From Paraburkholderia podalyriae (GTDB lineage Bacteria; Pseudomonadota; Gammaproteobacteria; Burkholderiales; Burkholderiaceae): a DNA stretch of 64,000 nucleotides. The notes beneath the pieces are model-generated. The model did not search any database. It was not told the origin of the DNA and saw only the letters and a program-made list of their open reading frames with translations. The stretch is from assembly GCF_014397785.1 (NCBI RefSeq), contig NZ_VZQQ01000010.1, positions 62,001-126,000 on the forward strand, written 5' to 3'. This document shows positions 1-9,711 of the stretch, one piece after another. Positions within the stretch are counted from its first letter, which is position 1; each line of letters starts with the position of its first letter. Position numbers and translations under genes: made by a program.

Positions 1-1
1 C

Positions 2-694
2 GACAAGCCGGCCGGCGTCGCGGTCCACGGTGGCAGCGGTGTCGCGTTCGGCGTGATCGAGCAGATGCGCGGGATGCGGCCGCAGGCGAAATTCCTTGAA
101 CTCGTGCACCGGCTGGATCGCGAGACCTCGGGCATCCTGATGCTCGCGAAGAAGCGCGCGGCGCTCGTCAATCTGCACGAGCAGATCCGCGACAACCGGA
201 TGGACAAACGCTACTACGTGTGCGTGCACGGTGAATGGGCGAGCGACTGGGGCCGCCGGCGCGCTGTGAAGGAGCCGCTGCACAAGTACCTGACCGCCGA
301 CGGCGAACGCCGAGTGCGCGTGCAGGCCGATGGCCTCGCTTCCCACACGATCTTCAGCCTGGTCGACCGCTGGCAAGACTACGCGCTGCTGGAGGCCGAG
401 CTGAAGACGGGGCGCACGCACCAGATCCGGGTGCATCTGCAACATCTGGCACTCCCGATCGTGGGCGACGCCAAATACGGCGATTTCGCCTTGAACAAGG
501 CGCTCGCGCGCGCCAACGCGAAGCCGGGCATCAAACGTATGTTTCTGCACGCTTACCGGCTCAAGCTCACGCATCCGGCCACCGGTGCGCCTCTACAGCT
601 GGAGGCGCCGCTGCCGGGCGACTGCCGCGGCTTTATCGAACAACTCAACGAACTACGCACGGGGTCCAACCCGGAGACGACCTTGCATGGCTAG
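2..694 (+). CDS. rluC: Ribosomal large subunit pseudouridine synthase C (5' truncated by window)
   Basis: The frame is open from base 2, so the N-terminus (S4 domain and start) lies outside the window. The visible part holds the RluA-family catalytic motif HRLDRETSG, whose Asp is the nucleophile that isomerises uridine in 23S rRNA, and the later segment GRTHQIRVHLQHLALPIVGD that is typical of RluA/RluC/RluD enzymes. RluC as the paralogue is inferred from the Burkholderia neighbourhood (near the HAD, Rieske, S49, Maf, yceD, rpmF, plsX block); RluD cannot be excluded from this fragment. The stop codon overlaps the start of the next gene by 8 nt, suggesting translational coupling. Confidence 0.88.
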   Translation, partial: DKPAGVAVHGGSGVAFGVIEQMRGMRPQAKFLELVHRLDRETSGILMLAKKRAALVNLHEQIRDNRMDKRYYVCVHGEWASDWGRRRAVKEPLHKYLTADGERRVRVQADGLASHTIFSLVDRWQDYALLEAELKTGRTHQIRVHLQHLALPIVGDAKYGDFALNKALARANAKPGIKRMFLHAYRLKLTHPATGAPLQLEAPLPGDCRGFIEQLNELRTGSNPETTLHG

Positions 695-1346
695 AGAGCA
701 ATTTGACCTGATCGTGTTTGACTGGGATGGCACGCTGATGGATTCGACCGTGCATATCACGCGCAGCATCCAGGCGGCATGTCGCGACCTCGGCCTGCCG
801 GTGCCCGCCGACGAAGCCGCGAGCTACGTAATCGGCCTCGGCCTGCGCGACGCACTGCAGATTGCCGCGCCGACGCTCGATCCGGCCGACTATCCGCGGC
901 TTTCTGAGCGCTACCGCTTTCATTTTCTGATGAAAGACCAGACCACTGAGCTGTTCCCCGGCGTGCGCGAGATGCTTCAGGAGTTGCGCGATGTCGGCTA
1001 TCTGCTCGCGGTCGCGACAGGAAAGAGCCGCGTTGGGCTGAATCGCGCGCTCGATCAGGCGCGCGTGACGAGTCTGTTCGACGGTACCCGCTGCGCAGAC
1101 GAAACCTTTTCGAAGCCGCATCCGGCAATGCTGCATGAGCTCACGCGAGAATTGGGGCAGGATGTGGCGCGCACCGTCATGATCGGCGATACGACGCACG
1201 ATCTGCAAATGGCGCTCAACGCCGGCGTGGCGGGCATCGGCGTGACTTACGGCGCGCATCCGGCGAATTCGCTGAATGCGATGTCACCGAAGTTCGTCGC
1301 ATCGAACGTCAGCGATCTGTCCGGCTGGCTGCGGGAGCACGCATGA
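687..1346 (+). CDS. HAD-superfamily hydrolase, phosphoglycolate phosphatase-like
   Basis: A 219-residue HAD hydrolase. Motif I is DWDGTLMDS (nucleophile Asp12, acid/base Asp14). A helical cap follows (about residues 20-90), then motif II around VATGKS, motif III Lys in FSKPHP, and motif IV GDTTHDLQMA. This layout is that of Gph/PgmB-like small-molecule phosphatases. Substrate cannot be read from sequence. The ATG at 687 was chosen because it gives the standard short N-terminus before motif I; it overlaps rluC by 8 nt, and the next gene overlaps its stop by 4 nt, so these genes look like one operon. Confidence 0.9.
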   Translation: MAREQFDLIVFDWDGTLMDSTVHITRSIQAACRDLGLPVPADEAASYVIGLGLRDALQIAAPTLDPADYPRLSERYRFHFLMKDQTTELFPGVREMLQELRDVGYLLAVATGKSRVGLNRALDQARVTSLFDGTRCADETFSKPHPAMLHELTRELGQDVARTVMIGDTTHDLQMALNAGVAGIGVTYGAHPANSLNAMSPKFVASNVSDLSGWLREHA

Positions 1347-1762
1347 GCGACGACGGCGTGGACACCGCTGCTGCCGCGGTCGCGCAGGGAGTGCGGATTT
1401 GCGCGGCCGACGAGCTGGTCGACGGCGGCGACGGCATCCGGCGCGTCGCGCGGCTCGGGGGCGGGCAGGATGTCGTGGTGTTTTTCGTCCGATATGATGG
1501 CTGCGCGTACGGCTATCTGAATCGCTGCGCTCATGTGCCGATGGAACTCGACTGGCAAGAGGGGCAGTTCTTCGAATCGTCCCGTTTATACTTGATGTGC
1601 GCGACGCATGGCGCGATTTACGCGCCGGATACCGGCAAATGCGTCGGTGGTCCGTGTCGCGGAGGCAGGTTGCGTCCGCTGCAGGTGGAAGAACGCGATA
1701 CGTCCGCGGGCCGGGCGGTATTCTGGTTGCCTGACGGCGAATTGCTGCCAGTTGCGCGCTGA
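1343..1762 (+). CDS. Rieske [2Fe-2S] domain protein
   Basis: A 139-residue stand-alone Rieske protein. The two cluster-binding boxes are CAH at residues 62-64 and CATH at residues 86-89, giving the Cys-X-His ... Cys-X2-His pattern that binds a 2Fe-2S cluster. There is no signal peptide or membrane segment, so it is a cytoplasmic ferredoxin-like electron carrier or regulator rather than a bc1-type subunit. Its ATG overlaps the preceding stop (ATGA), and an S49 peptidase follows after 27 nt. Partner and function are unknown. Confidence 0.88.
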   Translation: MSDDGVDTAAAAVAQGVRICAADELVDGGDGIRRVARLGGGQDVVVFFVRYDGCAYGYLNRCAHVPMELDWQEGQFFESSRLYLMCATHGAIYAPDTGKCVGGPCRGGRLRPLQVEERDTSAGRAVFWLPDGELLPVAR

Positions 1763-1789
1763 TTTCCTTTCTATCTTTTCACTTTCCGC

Positions 1790-2791
1790 ATGTCAGACAA
1801 CTCGACCCCCGAAAAGGACCCGGCCTCGGGCGGCCGCTCCCGTCCGCCCGCCGACGAGCCGGGCTGGGAGCGGGCCGCTCTCGAGCGAATCGCGCTCGCC
1901 GCGATCAACGAGCAACGCGCCGCGCGGCGCTGGCGGATTTTCTTCCGTTTCGTCTTCCTCGCTGTGCTCGCCCTGGCAGCGTGGGGTGCGCTGAATTTCT
2001 CGGGCGAGCGGGTCGCCACGGCTGGCCGTCATACGGCGATGGTTTCGATTGATGGCGAGATCGCGACCGATACGAGAGCGAACGCCGAAGATATCAACAC
2101 TGCACTCGACTCCGCATTCGAGGATTCCGATACCGCGGGCGTAATCCTTTATTGCAACAGTCCGGGCGGCAGTCCGGTACAGGCCGGCATTATCAACAGC
2201 GAAGTCCGGCGCTTGCGCGCCAAATATCCATCTATACCGCTGTACGTCGTGGTCGGCGATATGTGTGCATCGGGTGGATACTACGCGGCCGCGGCGGCGG
2301 AAAAGATCTATGTCGACAAGGCTAGCATCGTTGGTTCCATTGGCGTGCTGATGGACAGCTTCGGTTTCACCGGCCTGATGGACAAGCTGGGCATTCAGCG
2401 ACGGCTGCGCACATCCGGTGCGAACAAGGGCTTTTTTGATCCGTTCTCGCCTGAAACGCCGAAGATGGACGAACATGCGCAGGATATGCTCGATCAGATC
2501 CACTCGCAGTTCATCGATGCGGTGCGTCAGGGGCGCGGCAAGCGCCTGCATGAAACCCCGGACATGTTCTCCGGTTTGTTCTGGACAGGGCAGAAAAGCG
2601 TCGAACTGGGCCTGGTGGACGGCTTTGGCGATGCGGATTACGTCGCGCGCGAGATCTTCAAGGCGCCGGATATTATCGACTACACGGTAAAAGAGAGCAT
2701 TACGGACCGTGTTGCGCGCAAGTTCGGCGCGGCGGTTGGCGCCGGCGCGGTCCGGGCAATGGCGCTGGGCACGAAAATGAATTTGCGGTGA
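1790..2791 (+). CDS. S49 family signal-peptide-peptidase-like serine protease (SppA type, membrane anchored)
   Basis: 333 residues with a polar N-terminal cytoplasmic tail, one membrane segment at about residues 50-70, and an S49 protease domain. The nucleophile is Ser161 in DMCASGGYY; the probable general base is Lys213 in ANKGFFDP. The 52-residue spacing matches the Ser147/Lys199 dyad of the short Bacillus SppA, which supports activity. Such proteins degrade released signal peptides or membrane protein fragments as oligomers. The ATG at 1790 lies in an upstream region without a strong ribosome site. Confidence 0.9.
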   Translation: MSDNSTPEKDPASGGRSRPPADEPGWERAALERIALAAINEQRAARRWRIFFRFVFLAVLALAAWGALNFSGERVATAGRHTAMVSIDGEIATDTRANAEDINTALDSAFEDSDTAGVILYCNSPGGSPVQAGIINSEVRRLRAKYPSIPLYVVVGDMCASGGYYAAAAAEKIYVDKASIVGSIGVLMDSFGFTGLMDKLGIQRRLRTSGANKGFFDPFSPETPKMDEHAQDMLDQIHSQFIDAVRQGRGKRLHETPDMFSGLFWTGQKSVELGLVDGFGDADYVAREIFKAPDIIDYTVKESITDRVARKFGAAVGAGAVRAMALGTKMNLR

Positions 2792-2870
2792 ATTCGCAGG
2801 TAAAGCCCGCGCGGTCGACTCGGCCGATCGCGCGGGCTTTGTCTTTGGCGCGGGATTTCGGTGCGTGTTC

Positions 2871-3590
2871 TCAGGCCGCCAGAATCAAAAAAATCGCCGG
2901 CCGCTTATGCAGGTCGATGTCAGGCTTCTTCTTCCAGTCGGCGACGCTCCGGCTTGCGATCTTTTCGCTCGGCAGAGTCAGGTCGACCGCGACGCAGACG
3001 AGCGTCGACGGCGCACAGGTCGCGAGCAGCGTATCGAGCAGCGCGCGATTCCGGTAGGGCGTTTCGATGAAGATCTGCGTTTGCTTGCTCTTGCGCGAGT
3101 GTTGTTCGAGATCGCGCAGTCGTTTGGCGCGTTCGGCAGCGTCGACGGGCAGGTAGCCGTGAAACGCGAAGCTTTGGCCATTCAGCCCCGACGCCATCAG
3201 CGCAAGCAGAATCGAACTCGGCCCGACCAGCGGCACGACCTTCACGCCGCGCTCGTGCGCGCGTCGCACGAGCAGCGCGCCCGGGTCCGCGACTGCCGGG
3301 CAGCCGGCCTCGGAGACGAGGCCGGCGTCGGTGCCCGAGAGCAGCGGCGCGAGCAGCTTGTCGATCTCACCGGCCGGCGTATTGACGTTCAATTCGCGGA
3401 TCTCGATTTCCTGAATCGGCCGCTCGGTGCCGACTTTCTTCAGGAAGGCGCGCGTGGTTTTAGCGTTTTCGCCAATGTAATAGTGCAGCGACGCCGCGCG
3501 GGCGCGCACCGGCGCGGGTAGCACCAGATCGAGCGCGCTCGCGTCACCTTCGCCGAGCGTGTTCGGAACCAGGTAGAGGGTGCCGGTCAT
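2871..3590 (-). CDS. SAM-dependent methyltransferase of the tetrapyrrole methylase/RsmI family
   Basis: 239 residues, beginning TGTLYLVPNTLGEG and carrying the RsmI-like segments VSEAGCPAVADPG and VPLVGPSSILLALMASG. These belong to the TP-methylase fold that RsmI uses to methylate C1402 of 16S rRNA. The protein differs clearly from canonical RsmI (for example IEIRELN in place of the usual loop), so it is a family member of unproven substrate. It overlaps the upstream maf gene by 4 nt and is probably co-transcribed with it. Confidence 0.82.
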   Translation of the reverse strand: MTGTLYLVPNTLGEGDASALDLVLPAPVRARAASLHYYIGENAKTTRAFLKKVGTERPIQEIEIRELNVNTPAGEIDKLLAPLLSGTDAGLVSEAGCPAVADPGALLVRRAHERGVKVVPLVGPSSILLALMASGLNGQSFAFHGYLPVDAAERAKRLRDLEQHSRKSKQTQIFIETPYRNRALLDTLLATCAPSTLVCVAVDLTLPSEKIASRSVADWKKKPDIDLHKRPAIFLILAA

Positions 3591-4204
3591 TGTTCCCCCA
3601 GAAGCGGGTAGTTGGCCGCGAGCAGCATATGCGACAGCGCGATCAGCGGCAGGCCGACGAGCGCGGTCGGGTCGTCGGAATGAATGGCTTCCAGCAGCGC
3701 GATGCCGAGACCTTCGGACTTAGCGCTGCCGGCGACGTCGTACGGTGTTTCGGCGTGCAGGTAGGCGTCGAGTGCCGTGTCTGGCAAGTTGCGGAAGCGC
3801 ACGCGAGTGATCACGTCCACGGTTTGCGCGCTGTCCGTCGCGCTGTCGAACAGGCACAGCGCGCTATGGAACAGCACGTCGCGGCCGCGCATCGCCTGTA
3901 GTTGCGCGAGCGCCTTGTCGTGCGTTCCCGGTTTGCCGATCTGCAGGCCGTCGTAGGTGGCGACCTGGTCGGAGCCGATTACGAGCGCGCGTTCGTCGGC
4001 GGCAAGGCCTCGGGCAGCCGCACGCGCTTTAGCTTCGGCGAGCCGCAGCGCAGTTGCTTCGGGCGTTTCATTGGCGAGTGGGATTTCGTCGATCGCGGGC
4101 GCGATGACGTCGAACGGCACATGCAGGCGTTCGAGCAACTCGCGGCGATACCGCGAGCTCGACGCCAGAATCAGGCGTGGCGGGCGTTTGAGGGAATCAG
4201 GCAT
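3587..4204 (-). CDS. Maf-like nucleotide pyrophosphatase (YceF type)
   Basis: 205 residues with the Maf N-terminal signature LILASSSRYRRELL, the acidic patch ESLEYAD-equivalent region AEAKARAAA, and the GSDQV motif typical of the YceF subgroup that hydrolyses modified nucleotides such as m7GTP. Maf proteins are house-cleaning NTP pyrophosphatases. Placement next to yceD-rpmF-plsX is the usual betaproteobacterial and enteric arrangement (yceF-yceD-rpmF-plsX), which supports the YceF assignment. It is divergent from yceD. Confidence 0.87.
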   Translation of the reverse strand: MPDSLKRPPRLILASSSRYRRELLERLHVPFDVIAPAIDEIPLANETPEATALRLAEAKARAAARGLAADERALVIGSDQVATYDGLQIGKPGTHDKALAQLQAMRGRDVLFHSALCLFDSATDSAQTVDVITRVRFRNLPDTALDAYLHAETPYDVAGSAKSEGLGIALLEAIHSDDPTALVGLPLIALSHMLLAANYPLLGEQ

Positions 4205-4275
4205 GGTTTGCTGGCAGCGGAAGAGACGGGTCGTACTGGTTCGCGCGAGGTTCGCGCGCGTATGAGCTTAAGTGT

Positions 4276-4304
4276 TTGACTCAAAAAGACAAAACGGATA
4301 TGAT
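4276..4304 (+). promoter_or_regulatory. Sigma-70 promoter for yceD-rpmF
   Basis: TTGACT at 4276-4281 and TATGAT at 4299-4304 are separated by exactly 17 bp. This is one of the best matches to a sigma-70 promoter in the window and lies in the maf/yceD divergent gap, facing yceD. The start would be near 4311, leaving a leader of about 140 nt. Confidence 0.7.
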
Positions 4305-4452
4305 CTCGGGCTTTTCACGGTATGCTTGCGCTTGAAGGGTTGAACGCAACGGCCGGGCCCCGCCCGGCTGGCAAACCGGATTATCTTCGCGGCGGATCTG
4401 ATCGTCCTTCGCGAATCACCCCGGCAACATGCTTGCCGAAGCAGGAGCGCAC

Positions 4453-5094
4453 ATGACTCAACATCCTGGCAAACCTGCAGGTCTGTCCGACCCGCATGAG
4501 CTCGATCTGTTCGAATTTGCGCGAAGCGGGCGTCAGGCCGCGGGTGTCGTGCGCGTCTCGCAACTGCCGCGCATGTTAAACGAAGTCCCGGCGGAAGCGC
4601 CAGATCGCGACACCGCGTTTACATGGCAGGCCGAAGGGACGACGCAGCCGGAATTGCAGGACGATGGCACCGAAGGTCCCCAGCCTTATCTGCGGCTGGC
4701 GATCCACGGTGCCGCGTGGCTCGAATGCCAGCGGTGCTTGACGCCGTATTCGCAGGCGTTCAACGTCGATGCAACCTACCGGATCGTCAGTACGGAGGCG
4801 GAAACCGAAGAATTTCCGCTCGACGAGGATGAAGTCGAGGTGATCGTGGGTTCGCGCCAGTTCGATCTCATCGACTTGATCGAAGAAGAGTTGCTGCTTT
4901 CCTTGCCGCTTGTGCCAAAACATGAGGTCTGCCCTGAAGTGCACGAGAGCCTTGTCTCGGGCGCGGACGGCGACGAAGCCGCGCAAGACGAAGCTGGCGA
5001 TGCCAGCGGGCCGGAACAGTCCAACGAGCGGCGCCATCCGTTCGCGGCGCTCGAAAGACTGAAGCGTGACGAGCCGGGTGGCAAGAAGCGCTGA
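4453..5094 (+). CDS. yceD: YceD family protein (DUF177), 23S rRNA accumulation protein
   Basis: 213 residues. The start at 4453 is chosen because AGGAG at 4443-4447 sits 5 nt before it. The protein has the DUF177 core with ECQRCLTPY followed by an acidic middle region (DEDEVEVIVGS, DLIDLIEEELLLSLPLVPKH) and the EVCPEVHES box. In E. coli YceD affects 23S rRNA accumulation and it is nearly always encoded directly before rpmF, as here. A Gly/Asp/Ala-rich stretch before the basic C-terminus is probably disordered. Confidence 0.9.
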   Translation: MTQHPGKPAGLSDPHELDLFEFARSGRQAAGVVRVSQLPRMLNEVPAEAPDRDTAFTWQAEGTTQPELQDDGTEGPQPYLRLAIHGAAWLECQRCLTPYSQAFNVDATYRIVSTEAETEEFPLDEDEVEVIVGSRQFDLIDLIEEELLLSLPLVPKHEVCPEVHESLVSGADGDEAAQDEAGDASGPEQSNERRHPFAALERLKRDEPGGKKR

Positions 5095-5194
5095 ACAGTT
5101 GCAGGGGGCGTGATGCGGGCGCATTGGCCGTTTGGCTAGTGGTTAAGACCGTATCGGGCTGTGTTAGAATTCGGAAAATTTTTTGGAGTTAGTC

Positions 5195-5374
5195 ATGGCA
5201 GTTCAACAAAACAAGAAGTCGCCGTCGAAGCGCGGCATGCACCGTTCGCACGATTTCCTGACGGCAGCGCCGCTGGCCGTTGAGCCGAGCACGGGCGAAG
5301 TGCATCTGCGTCACCACGTTAGCCCGAACGGCTACTATCGCGGCAAGAAAGTCGTCAAGACGAAGAACGACTAA
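5195..5374 (+). CDS. rpmF: 50S ribosomal protein L32
   Basis: 59 residues beginning [20 protein letters not shown], the standard betaproteobacterial L32 N-terminus. It is the cysteine-free form, so it needs no zinc. GGAG at 5185-5188 precedes the ATG by 6 nt. Located 100 nt after yceD and followed by an intrinsic terminator, so it is the last gene of the yceD-rpmF unit. Confidence 0.97.
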
Positions 5375-5445
5375 TCGTTGACTGCGATGCGCCCTGCGGC
5401 GTTTCGCGTAGCGATCGGATCGCTTGACATTTTCCTGGTTCGGCA

Positions 5446-5474
5446 AAAAGGCGGCATTCAACTGCCGCTTTTTT
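5446..5474 (+). terminator. Intrinsic terminator after rpmF
   Basis: Stem GCGGCA (5451-5456) / TGCCGC (5463-5468) with a 6-nt loop, flanked by an A-run upstream and six Ts at 5469-5474. It lies between rpmF and plsX. Confidence 0.75.
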
Positions 5475-5545
5475 GTGTCGATCGCAGTTGGCGCTTTAGC
5501 GCTTGCCGCGACCCAAAGCCGAGCGTCTGAATTTCGTCGCACTCC

Positions 5546-6652
5546 ATGACTGTAAAGCTCACGATAGATTGCATGGGAGGCGACCACGGCCCGTCCGTGA
5601 CCGTTCCCGCTGCCGTCAACTTCGTTCGGTCGCGTCCCGATGCGCAGTTGCTGCTCGTCGGCATTGAAAGTGCGATTCGTGCGCAGTTGAAGAAGCTCAA
5701 GGCTCAGGATCTGCCGGCGCTGACCGTCGTGCCTGCTACCGAGGTCGTCGCGATGGACGATCCGGTCGAGGTCGCGCTGCGCAAGAAAAAAGATTCGTCG
5801 ATGCGCGTGGCGCTGAACCGCGTCAAGGAAGGCGAGGCGCAAGCCTGCATTTCCGCTGGCAATACCGGCGCACTGATGGCGGTCTCGCGTTATGTGCTGA
5901 AAACGCTGTCGGGCATCGAGCGCCCGGCCATCGCGTTTGCTCTGCCCAATCCCGCCGGCTATACGATGATGCTCGACCTGGGCGCCAACGTCGACTGCGA
6001 GCCGCAGCATCTGCTGCAGTTCGCCGAGATGGGGCACGCGCTCGTGTCCGCGCTCGAAGGGAAAGACCGGCCCACCATCGGGCTGCTCAACATCGGCGAA
6101 GAAGTCATCAAGGGCAACGACATCATCAAGCGCGCCGGCGAACTGCTGCGTGCGAGTACACTGAACTTTCACGGCAATGTCGAAGGCGACGACATCTACA
6201 AGGGCACCGTCGACGTGATCGTCTGCGATGGCTTTGTCGGCAATGTCGCGCTGAAGACGTCCGAAGGTCTCGCGCAAATGCTGTCCAATATCATCAAGGA
6301 AGAGTTCGGCCGTTCGTGGCTGACCAAGGTGATGGCGGTGCTCGCGCTGCCGGTATTGATGCGTTTCAAGAAACGCGTCGATCATCGGCAATACAACGGC
6401 GCCGCGCTGCTCGGCTTGCGCGGGCTCGTGATCAAAAGCCACGGTTCCGCCGATGCCTATGCGTTTGAGTGGGCTATCAAACGCGGGTATGATGCCGTCA
6501 AAAACGGCGTGCTGGAACGCCTTGCGCGAGCGATGGAAGAGAACGCGGGTTCTCTCGAACAGGCGGCGCGCGACGCAAGCGGTGCGGGTCACGCAAGCCC
6601 GATCGCAGGCCAGCCGGCCGAGCCCTACGCTGCGCAATCCTCGAAGGCATAA
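5546..6652 (+). CDS. plsX: Phosphate acyltransferase PlsX
   Basis: 368 residues with the PlsX N-terminus [12 protein letters not shown], and the segments AGNTGALMA and LLNIGEE that line the active site. PlsX converts acyl-ACP and phosphate to acyl-phosphate for phospholipid synthesis and associates peripherally with the membrane. It opens the fatty acid cluster; the TAA stop shares one base with the ATG of fabH. The C-terminal 40 residues are Ala-rich and probably flexible. Confidence 0.96.
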   Translation: MTVKLTIDCMGGDHGPSVTVPAAVNFVRSRPDAQLLLVGIESAIRAQLKKLKAQDLPALTVVPATEVVAMDDPVEVALRKKKDSSMRVALNRVKEGEAQACISAGNTGALMAVSRYVLKTLSGIERPAIAFALPNPAGYTMMLDLGANVDCEPQHLLQFAEMGHALVSALEGKDRPTIGLLNIGEEVIKGNDIIKRAGELLRASTLNFHGNVEGDDIYKGTVDVIVCDGFVGNVALKTSEGLAQMLSNIIKEEFGRSWLTKVMAVLALPVLMRFKKRVDHRQYNGAALLGLRGLVIKSHGSADAYAFEWAIKRGYDAVKNGVLERLARAMEENAGSLEQAARDASGAGHASPIAGQPAEPYAAQSSKA

Positions 6653-7641
6653 TGGCTCAATCCACAATCTACTCCCGCGTGCTGGGCACCGGCAGCTGTC
6701 TGCCGCCCAACCGCGTCACTAATCAGGATCTGGCTGAGCGTCTCGCCAGGCAAGGTGTCGAGACGAGCGACGAATGGATCGTCGCGCGCACGGGCATCCA
6801 TGCGCGTCACTTCGCCGAACCGGACGTCACGACCAGCGACCTCGCGTTGATCGCCTCGCAGCGCGCGATCGAAGCGGCGGACATCGATCCGCAGTCCATC
6901 GACCTTATCGTGGTCGCCACCTCCACGCCCGACTTCGTGTTCCCGAGCACTGCCTGCCTGCTGCAGAACAAGCTCGGCATCAGGAACCACGGTGCGGCGT
7001 TCGACGTGCAGGCGGTCTGCTCCGGCTTCGCGTATGCAGTCGCGACGGTGGACAGCCTGATTCGCAGCGGCCAGCATCGCACGGCGCTCGTGATCGGCGC
7101 GGAAACCTTCTCGCGCATTCTCGATTTCAACGACCGCACCACCTGCGTGCTGTTCGGCGACGGCGCCGGCGCTGTGATCCTGCAGGCGTCCGACGAACCG
7201 GGCGTGCTGGCAAGCGCACTGCACGCGGACGGCAGCCATTCGAGTATTCTCTGCACGCCGGGCAACGTGAATGGCGGCGTAGTCGCCGGCAGCGCGTTCC
7301 TGCACATGGACGGTCAGGCGGTGTTCAAGCTCGCCGTCAACGTGCTCGAGAAAGTCGCGATCGAAGCATTGGAAAAAGCGAATCTGAAGCCGGAGCAGGT
7401 CGACTGGTTGATTCCGCATCAGGCCAATATCCGCATCATGCAGAGCACTTGCCGCAAGCTTGGCCTGCCGCAGGAGCGCATGGTCGTCACGGTGGGCGAG
7501 CACGGCAATACTTCGGCGGCGTCCATTCCGCTCGCACTCGACGTCGCGGTGCGCGACGGGCGCATCAAGCGCGGCCAGAACGTGCTGATCGAAGGCGTCG
7601 GCGGCGGCTTCACGTGGGGCGCGTCGGTCATTCGCTACTGA
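6652..7641 (+). CDS. fabH: 3-oxoacyl-ACP synthase III
   Basis: 329 residues, standard FabH length. Catalytic triad visible as Cys123 (AVCSGF), His256 (IPHQANIRI) and Asn286 ([10 protein letters not shown]). FabH condenses acetyl-CoA with malonyl-ACP to start chain synthesis. It overlaps plsX by one base, so translation is probably coupled; fabD follows after 118 nt. Confidence 0.97.
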   Translation: MAQSTIYSRVLGTGSCLPPNRVTNQDLAERLARQGVETSDEWIVARTGIHARHFAEPDVTTSDLALIASQRAIEAADIDPQSIDLIVVATSTPDFVFPSTACLLQNKLGIRNHGAAFDVQAVCSGFAYAVATVDSLIRSGQHRTALVIGAETFSRILDFNDRTTCVLFGDGAGAVILQASDEPGVLASALHADGSHSSILCTPGNVNGGVVAGSAFLHMDGQAVFKLAVNVLEKVAIEALEKANLKPEQVDWLIPHQANIRIMQSTCRKLGLPQERMVVTVGEHGNTSAASIPLALDVAVRDGRIKRGQNVLIEGVGGGFTWGASVIRY

Positions 7642-7759
7642 GCGCGACGACGCATCGCTGGGCGCCGCTGACGGCGCCCCATGCGGCCGGAGTAATACCG
7701 CGCGCCATTTGGCAGCCGCGGCCGGCCGCCAATCCGATTAAACCGATTTTGGGGACGAT

Positions 7760-8695
7760 ATGAAATTCGCGTTCGTTTTTCCTGGGCAGGGTTCGCAGGC
7801 AGTCGACATGCTTAACGGATTCGTCGATCAGGCAATCGTGCGTGAGACGGTTCAGGAAGCCTCCGACGTACTCAACCAGGACCTCGGCAAGCTGATCGCC
7901 GAAGGCCCCGCCGAAGATCTCAATCTCACCACCAACACCCAGCCGGTCATGCTGACCGCGGCCTACGCTACCTATCGTGCGTGGCAGCAGGCGGGCGGCC
8001 CGGCGCCGGCGATCGTCGCCGGACATAGTCTTGGCGAATACACGGCGCTCGTCGCGGCCGGCGCACTCGCGTTCCGCGACGCAGTGCCGCTCGTGCGTTT
8101 CCGCGCGCAGGCGATGCAAACCGCGGTGCCGGTGGGTGAAGGCGGAATGGCCGCGATTCTCGGCCTCGACGACGACACGGTGCGCGCGGTCTGCGCGGAA
8201 GCGTCGGCGGCGGGCGTCGTCGAGGCGGTCAATTTCAACGCGCCGGCGCAAGTCGTGATCGCGGGCCACAAGGCCGCAGTCGAGAAAGCCTGCGAAGTCG
8301 CGAAGGCGAAGGGCGCGAAGCGCGCACTGCCGCTGCCGGTGTCGGCGCCGTTTCACTCGTCTCTGCTCAAGCCCGCGTCGGATCAACTGCGCGAATACCT
8401 GGCGAGCATCGACGTGCAGGTGCCGTCGATCCCGGTCATCAACAACGTCGACGTCGCCGTGGTCAACGAGCCGTCCAGAATCAAGGACGCGCTGGTGCGC
8501 CAGGCGGCTGGTGCGGTGCGCTGGGTCGAGTGCGTGCAGGCAATGGCCGCGCAGGGCGTCACGCATGTGATCGAATGCGGTCCGGGCAAGGTCCTTGCGG
8601 GTTTGACCAGGCGCATCGACGGTAATCTTGTTGGCGCGTCGGTGTTCGATCCGGCGTCGCTCGAAGAAACGCTGAAACTCGTGACGGCAGGCTGA
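7760..8695 (+). CDS. fabD: Malonyl-CoA:ACP transacylase
   Basis: 311 residues. N-terminal FPGQGSQ motif, nucleophile Ser90 in GHSLGEY, His199 in SAPFHSSLL. Transfers malonyl groups from CoA to AcpP to give the extender unit for FabH and FabF. Same strand and order as the usual betaproteobacterial fab cluster. Confidence 0.97.
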   Translation: MKFAFVFPGQGSQAVDMLNGFVDQAIVRETVQEASDVLNQDLGKLIAEGPAEDLNLTTNTQPVMLTAAYATYRAWQQAGGPAPAIVAGHSLGEYTALVAAGALAFRDAVPLVRFRAQAMQTAVPVGEGGMAAILGLDDDTVRAVCAEASAAGVVEAVNFNAPAQVVIAGHKAAVEKACEVAKAKGAKRALPLPVSAPFHSSLLKPASDQLREYLASIDVQVPSIPVINNVDVAVVNEPSRIKDALVRQAAGAVRWVECVQAMAAQGVTHVIECGPGKVLAGLTRRIDGNLVGASVFDPASLEETLKLVTAG

Positions 8696-8809
8696 GACCG
8701 CATTCGCGAACGGGTATCGACAGAGCAGTGCCGCGCTAGCGCGGCATCCCTCGACAGACGAATCAACAAGAATCAATGAGCCCTATTTGAAGGGCATCCG
8801 GACTGACAG

Positions 8810-9559
8810 ATGCAAAAGACTCTCGACAAGCAGATCGCAATCGTGACGGGCGCATCGCGCGGCATCGGCCGTGCGATAGCGATGGAACTCGCGCGTCAGG
8901 GCGCGACGGTCATCGGCACCGCGACGAGCGAAAGCGGCGCGGCTGCGATCACCGAAGCGTTCAAGGCGGCCGGCGTTAACGGCCGCGGCGCCGTTCTCGA
9001 CGTCAACGACGCGGCCGCGGCCGAAGCGCTGATCGACCGCACGGTCAAGGAATTCGGCGTGCTCAACATACTCGTGAACAACGCTGGCATCACGCAGGAT
9101 CAACTGGCGATGCGCATGAAGGACGACGACTGGGACGCGGTGGTCGACACCAACCTGAAGTCGGTGTTCCGTCTGTCGCGTGCGGTGCTGCGCCCGATGA
9201 TGAAGGCGAAGGGCGGTCGCATCATCAACATCACGTCGGTGGTTGGCTCGGCGGGCAACCCGGGGCAGATCAACTACGCGGCCGCGAAGGCCGGCGTCGC
9301 GGGCATGACGCGCGCGCTCGCACGCGAGATCGGCAGCCGCGGCATCACAGTCAATTGCGTCGCGCCTGGTTTCATCGATACCGACATGACGAAGGCGCTG
9401 CCCGAAGAGCAGCAGACCGTGCTGAAAACGCAGATTCCGCTCGGCCGTCTCGGCAGCCCGGAAGACATCGCGCATGCGGTCGCGTTCCTCGCGTCGCCGC
9501 AAGCGGGCTACATCACCGGCACGACGCTGCACGTGAACGGCGGCATGTATATGCAGTGA
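8810..9559 (+). CDS. fabG: 3-oxoacyl-ACP reductase
   Basis: 249-residue short-chain dehydrogenase. NADPH-binding TGASRGIG (13-20), NNAG (90-93), and catalytic Ser143, Tyr156, Lys160 (YAAAK). Position between fabD and acpP, and the closing HVNGGMYM segment, identify it as the fatty acid synthesis reductase rather than another SDR. The start ATG is 8810; the 114-nt gap after fabD holds no obvious terminator. Confidence 0.97.
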   Translation: MQKTLDKQIAIVTGASRGIGRAIAMELARQGATVIGTATSESGAAAITEAFKAAGVNGRGAVLDVNDAAAAEALIDRTVKEFGVLNILVNNAGITQDQLAMRMKDDDWDAVVDTNLKSVFRLSRAVLRPMMKAKGGRIINITSVVGSAGNPGQINYAAAKAGVAGMTRALAREIGSRGITVNCVAPGFIDTDMTKALPEEQQTVLKTQIPLGRLGSPEDIAHAVAFLASPQAGYITGTTLHVNGGMYMQ

Positions 9560-9607
9560 CCAATTTCGGTTACTATCCGCGCCTTGATGCGTTTGCGAAA
9601 AGCACGA

Positions 9608-9646
9608 GGCGCATGCGCTGACAGGAACCCGATGCGCCGCTTTTTT
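9608..9646 (+). terminator. Terminator-like hairpin between fabG and acpP
   Basis: GGCGCAT (9608-9614) pairs with ATGCGCC (9632-9638), 17-nt loop, then GC and six Ts (9641-9646). It could end part of the fabG transcripts and leave acpP to its own promoter just downstream, where TAAAAT at 9663-9668 is a possible -10 without a clear -35. Confidence 0.6.
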
Positions 9647-9711
9647 GCCGGGTCAAACCTGATAAAATGCGCGCACCTGTATTTTTGAACTTCTTTTCCC
9701 TTGGAGGGGTA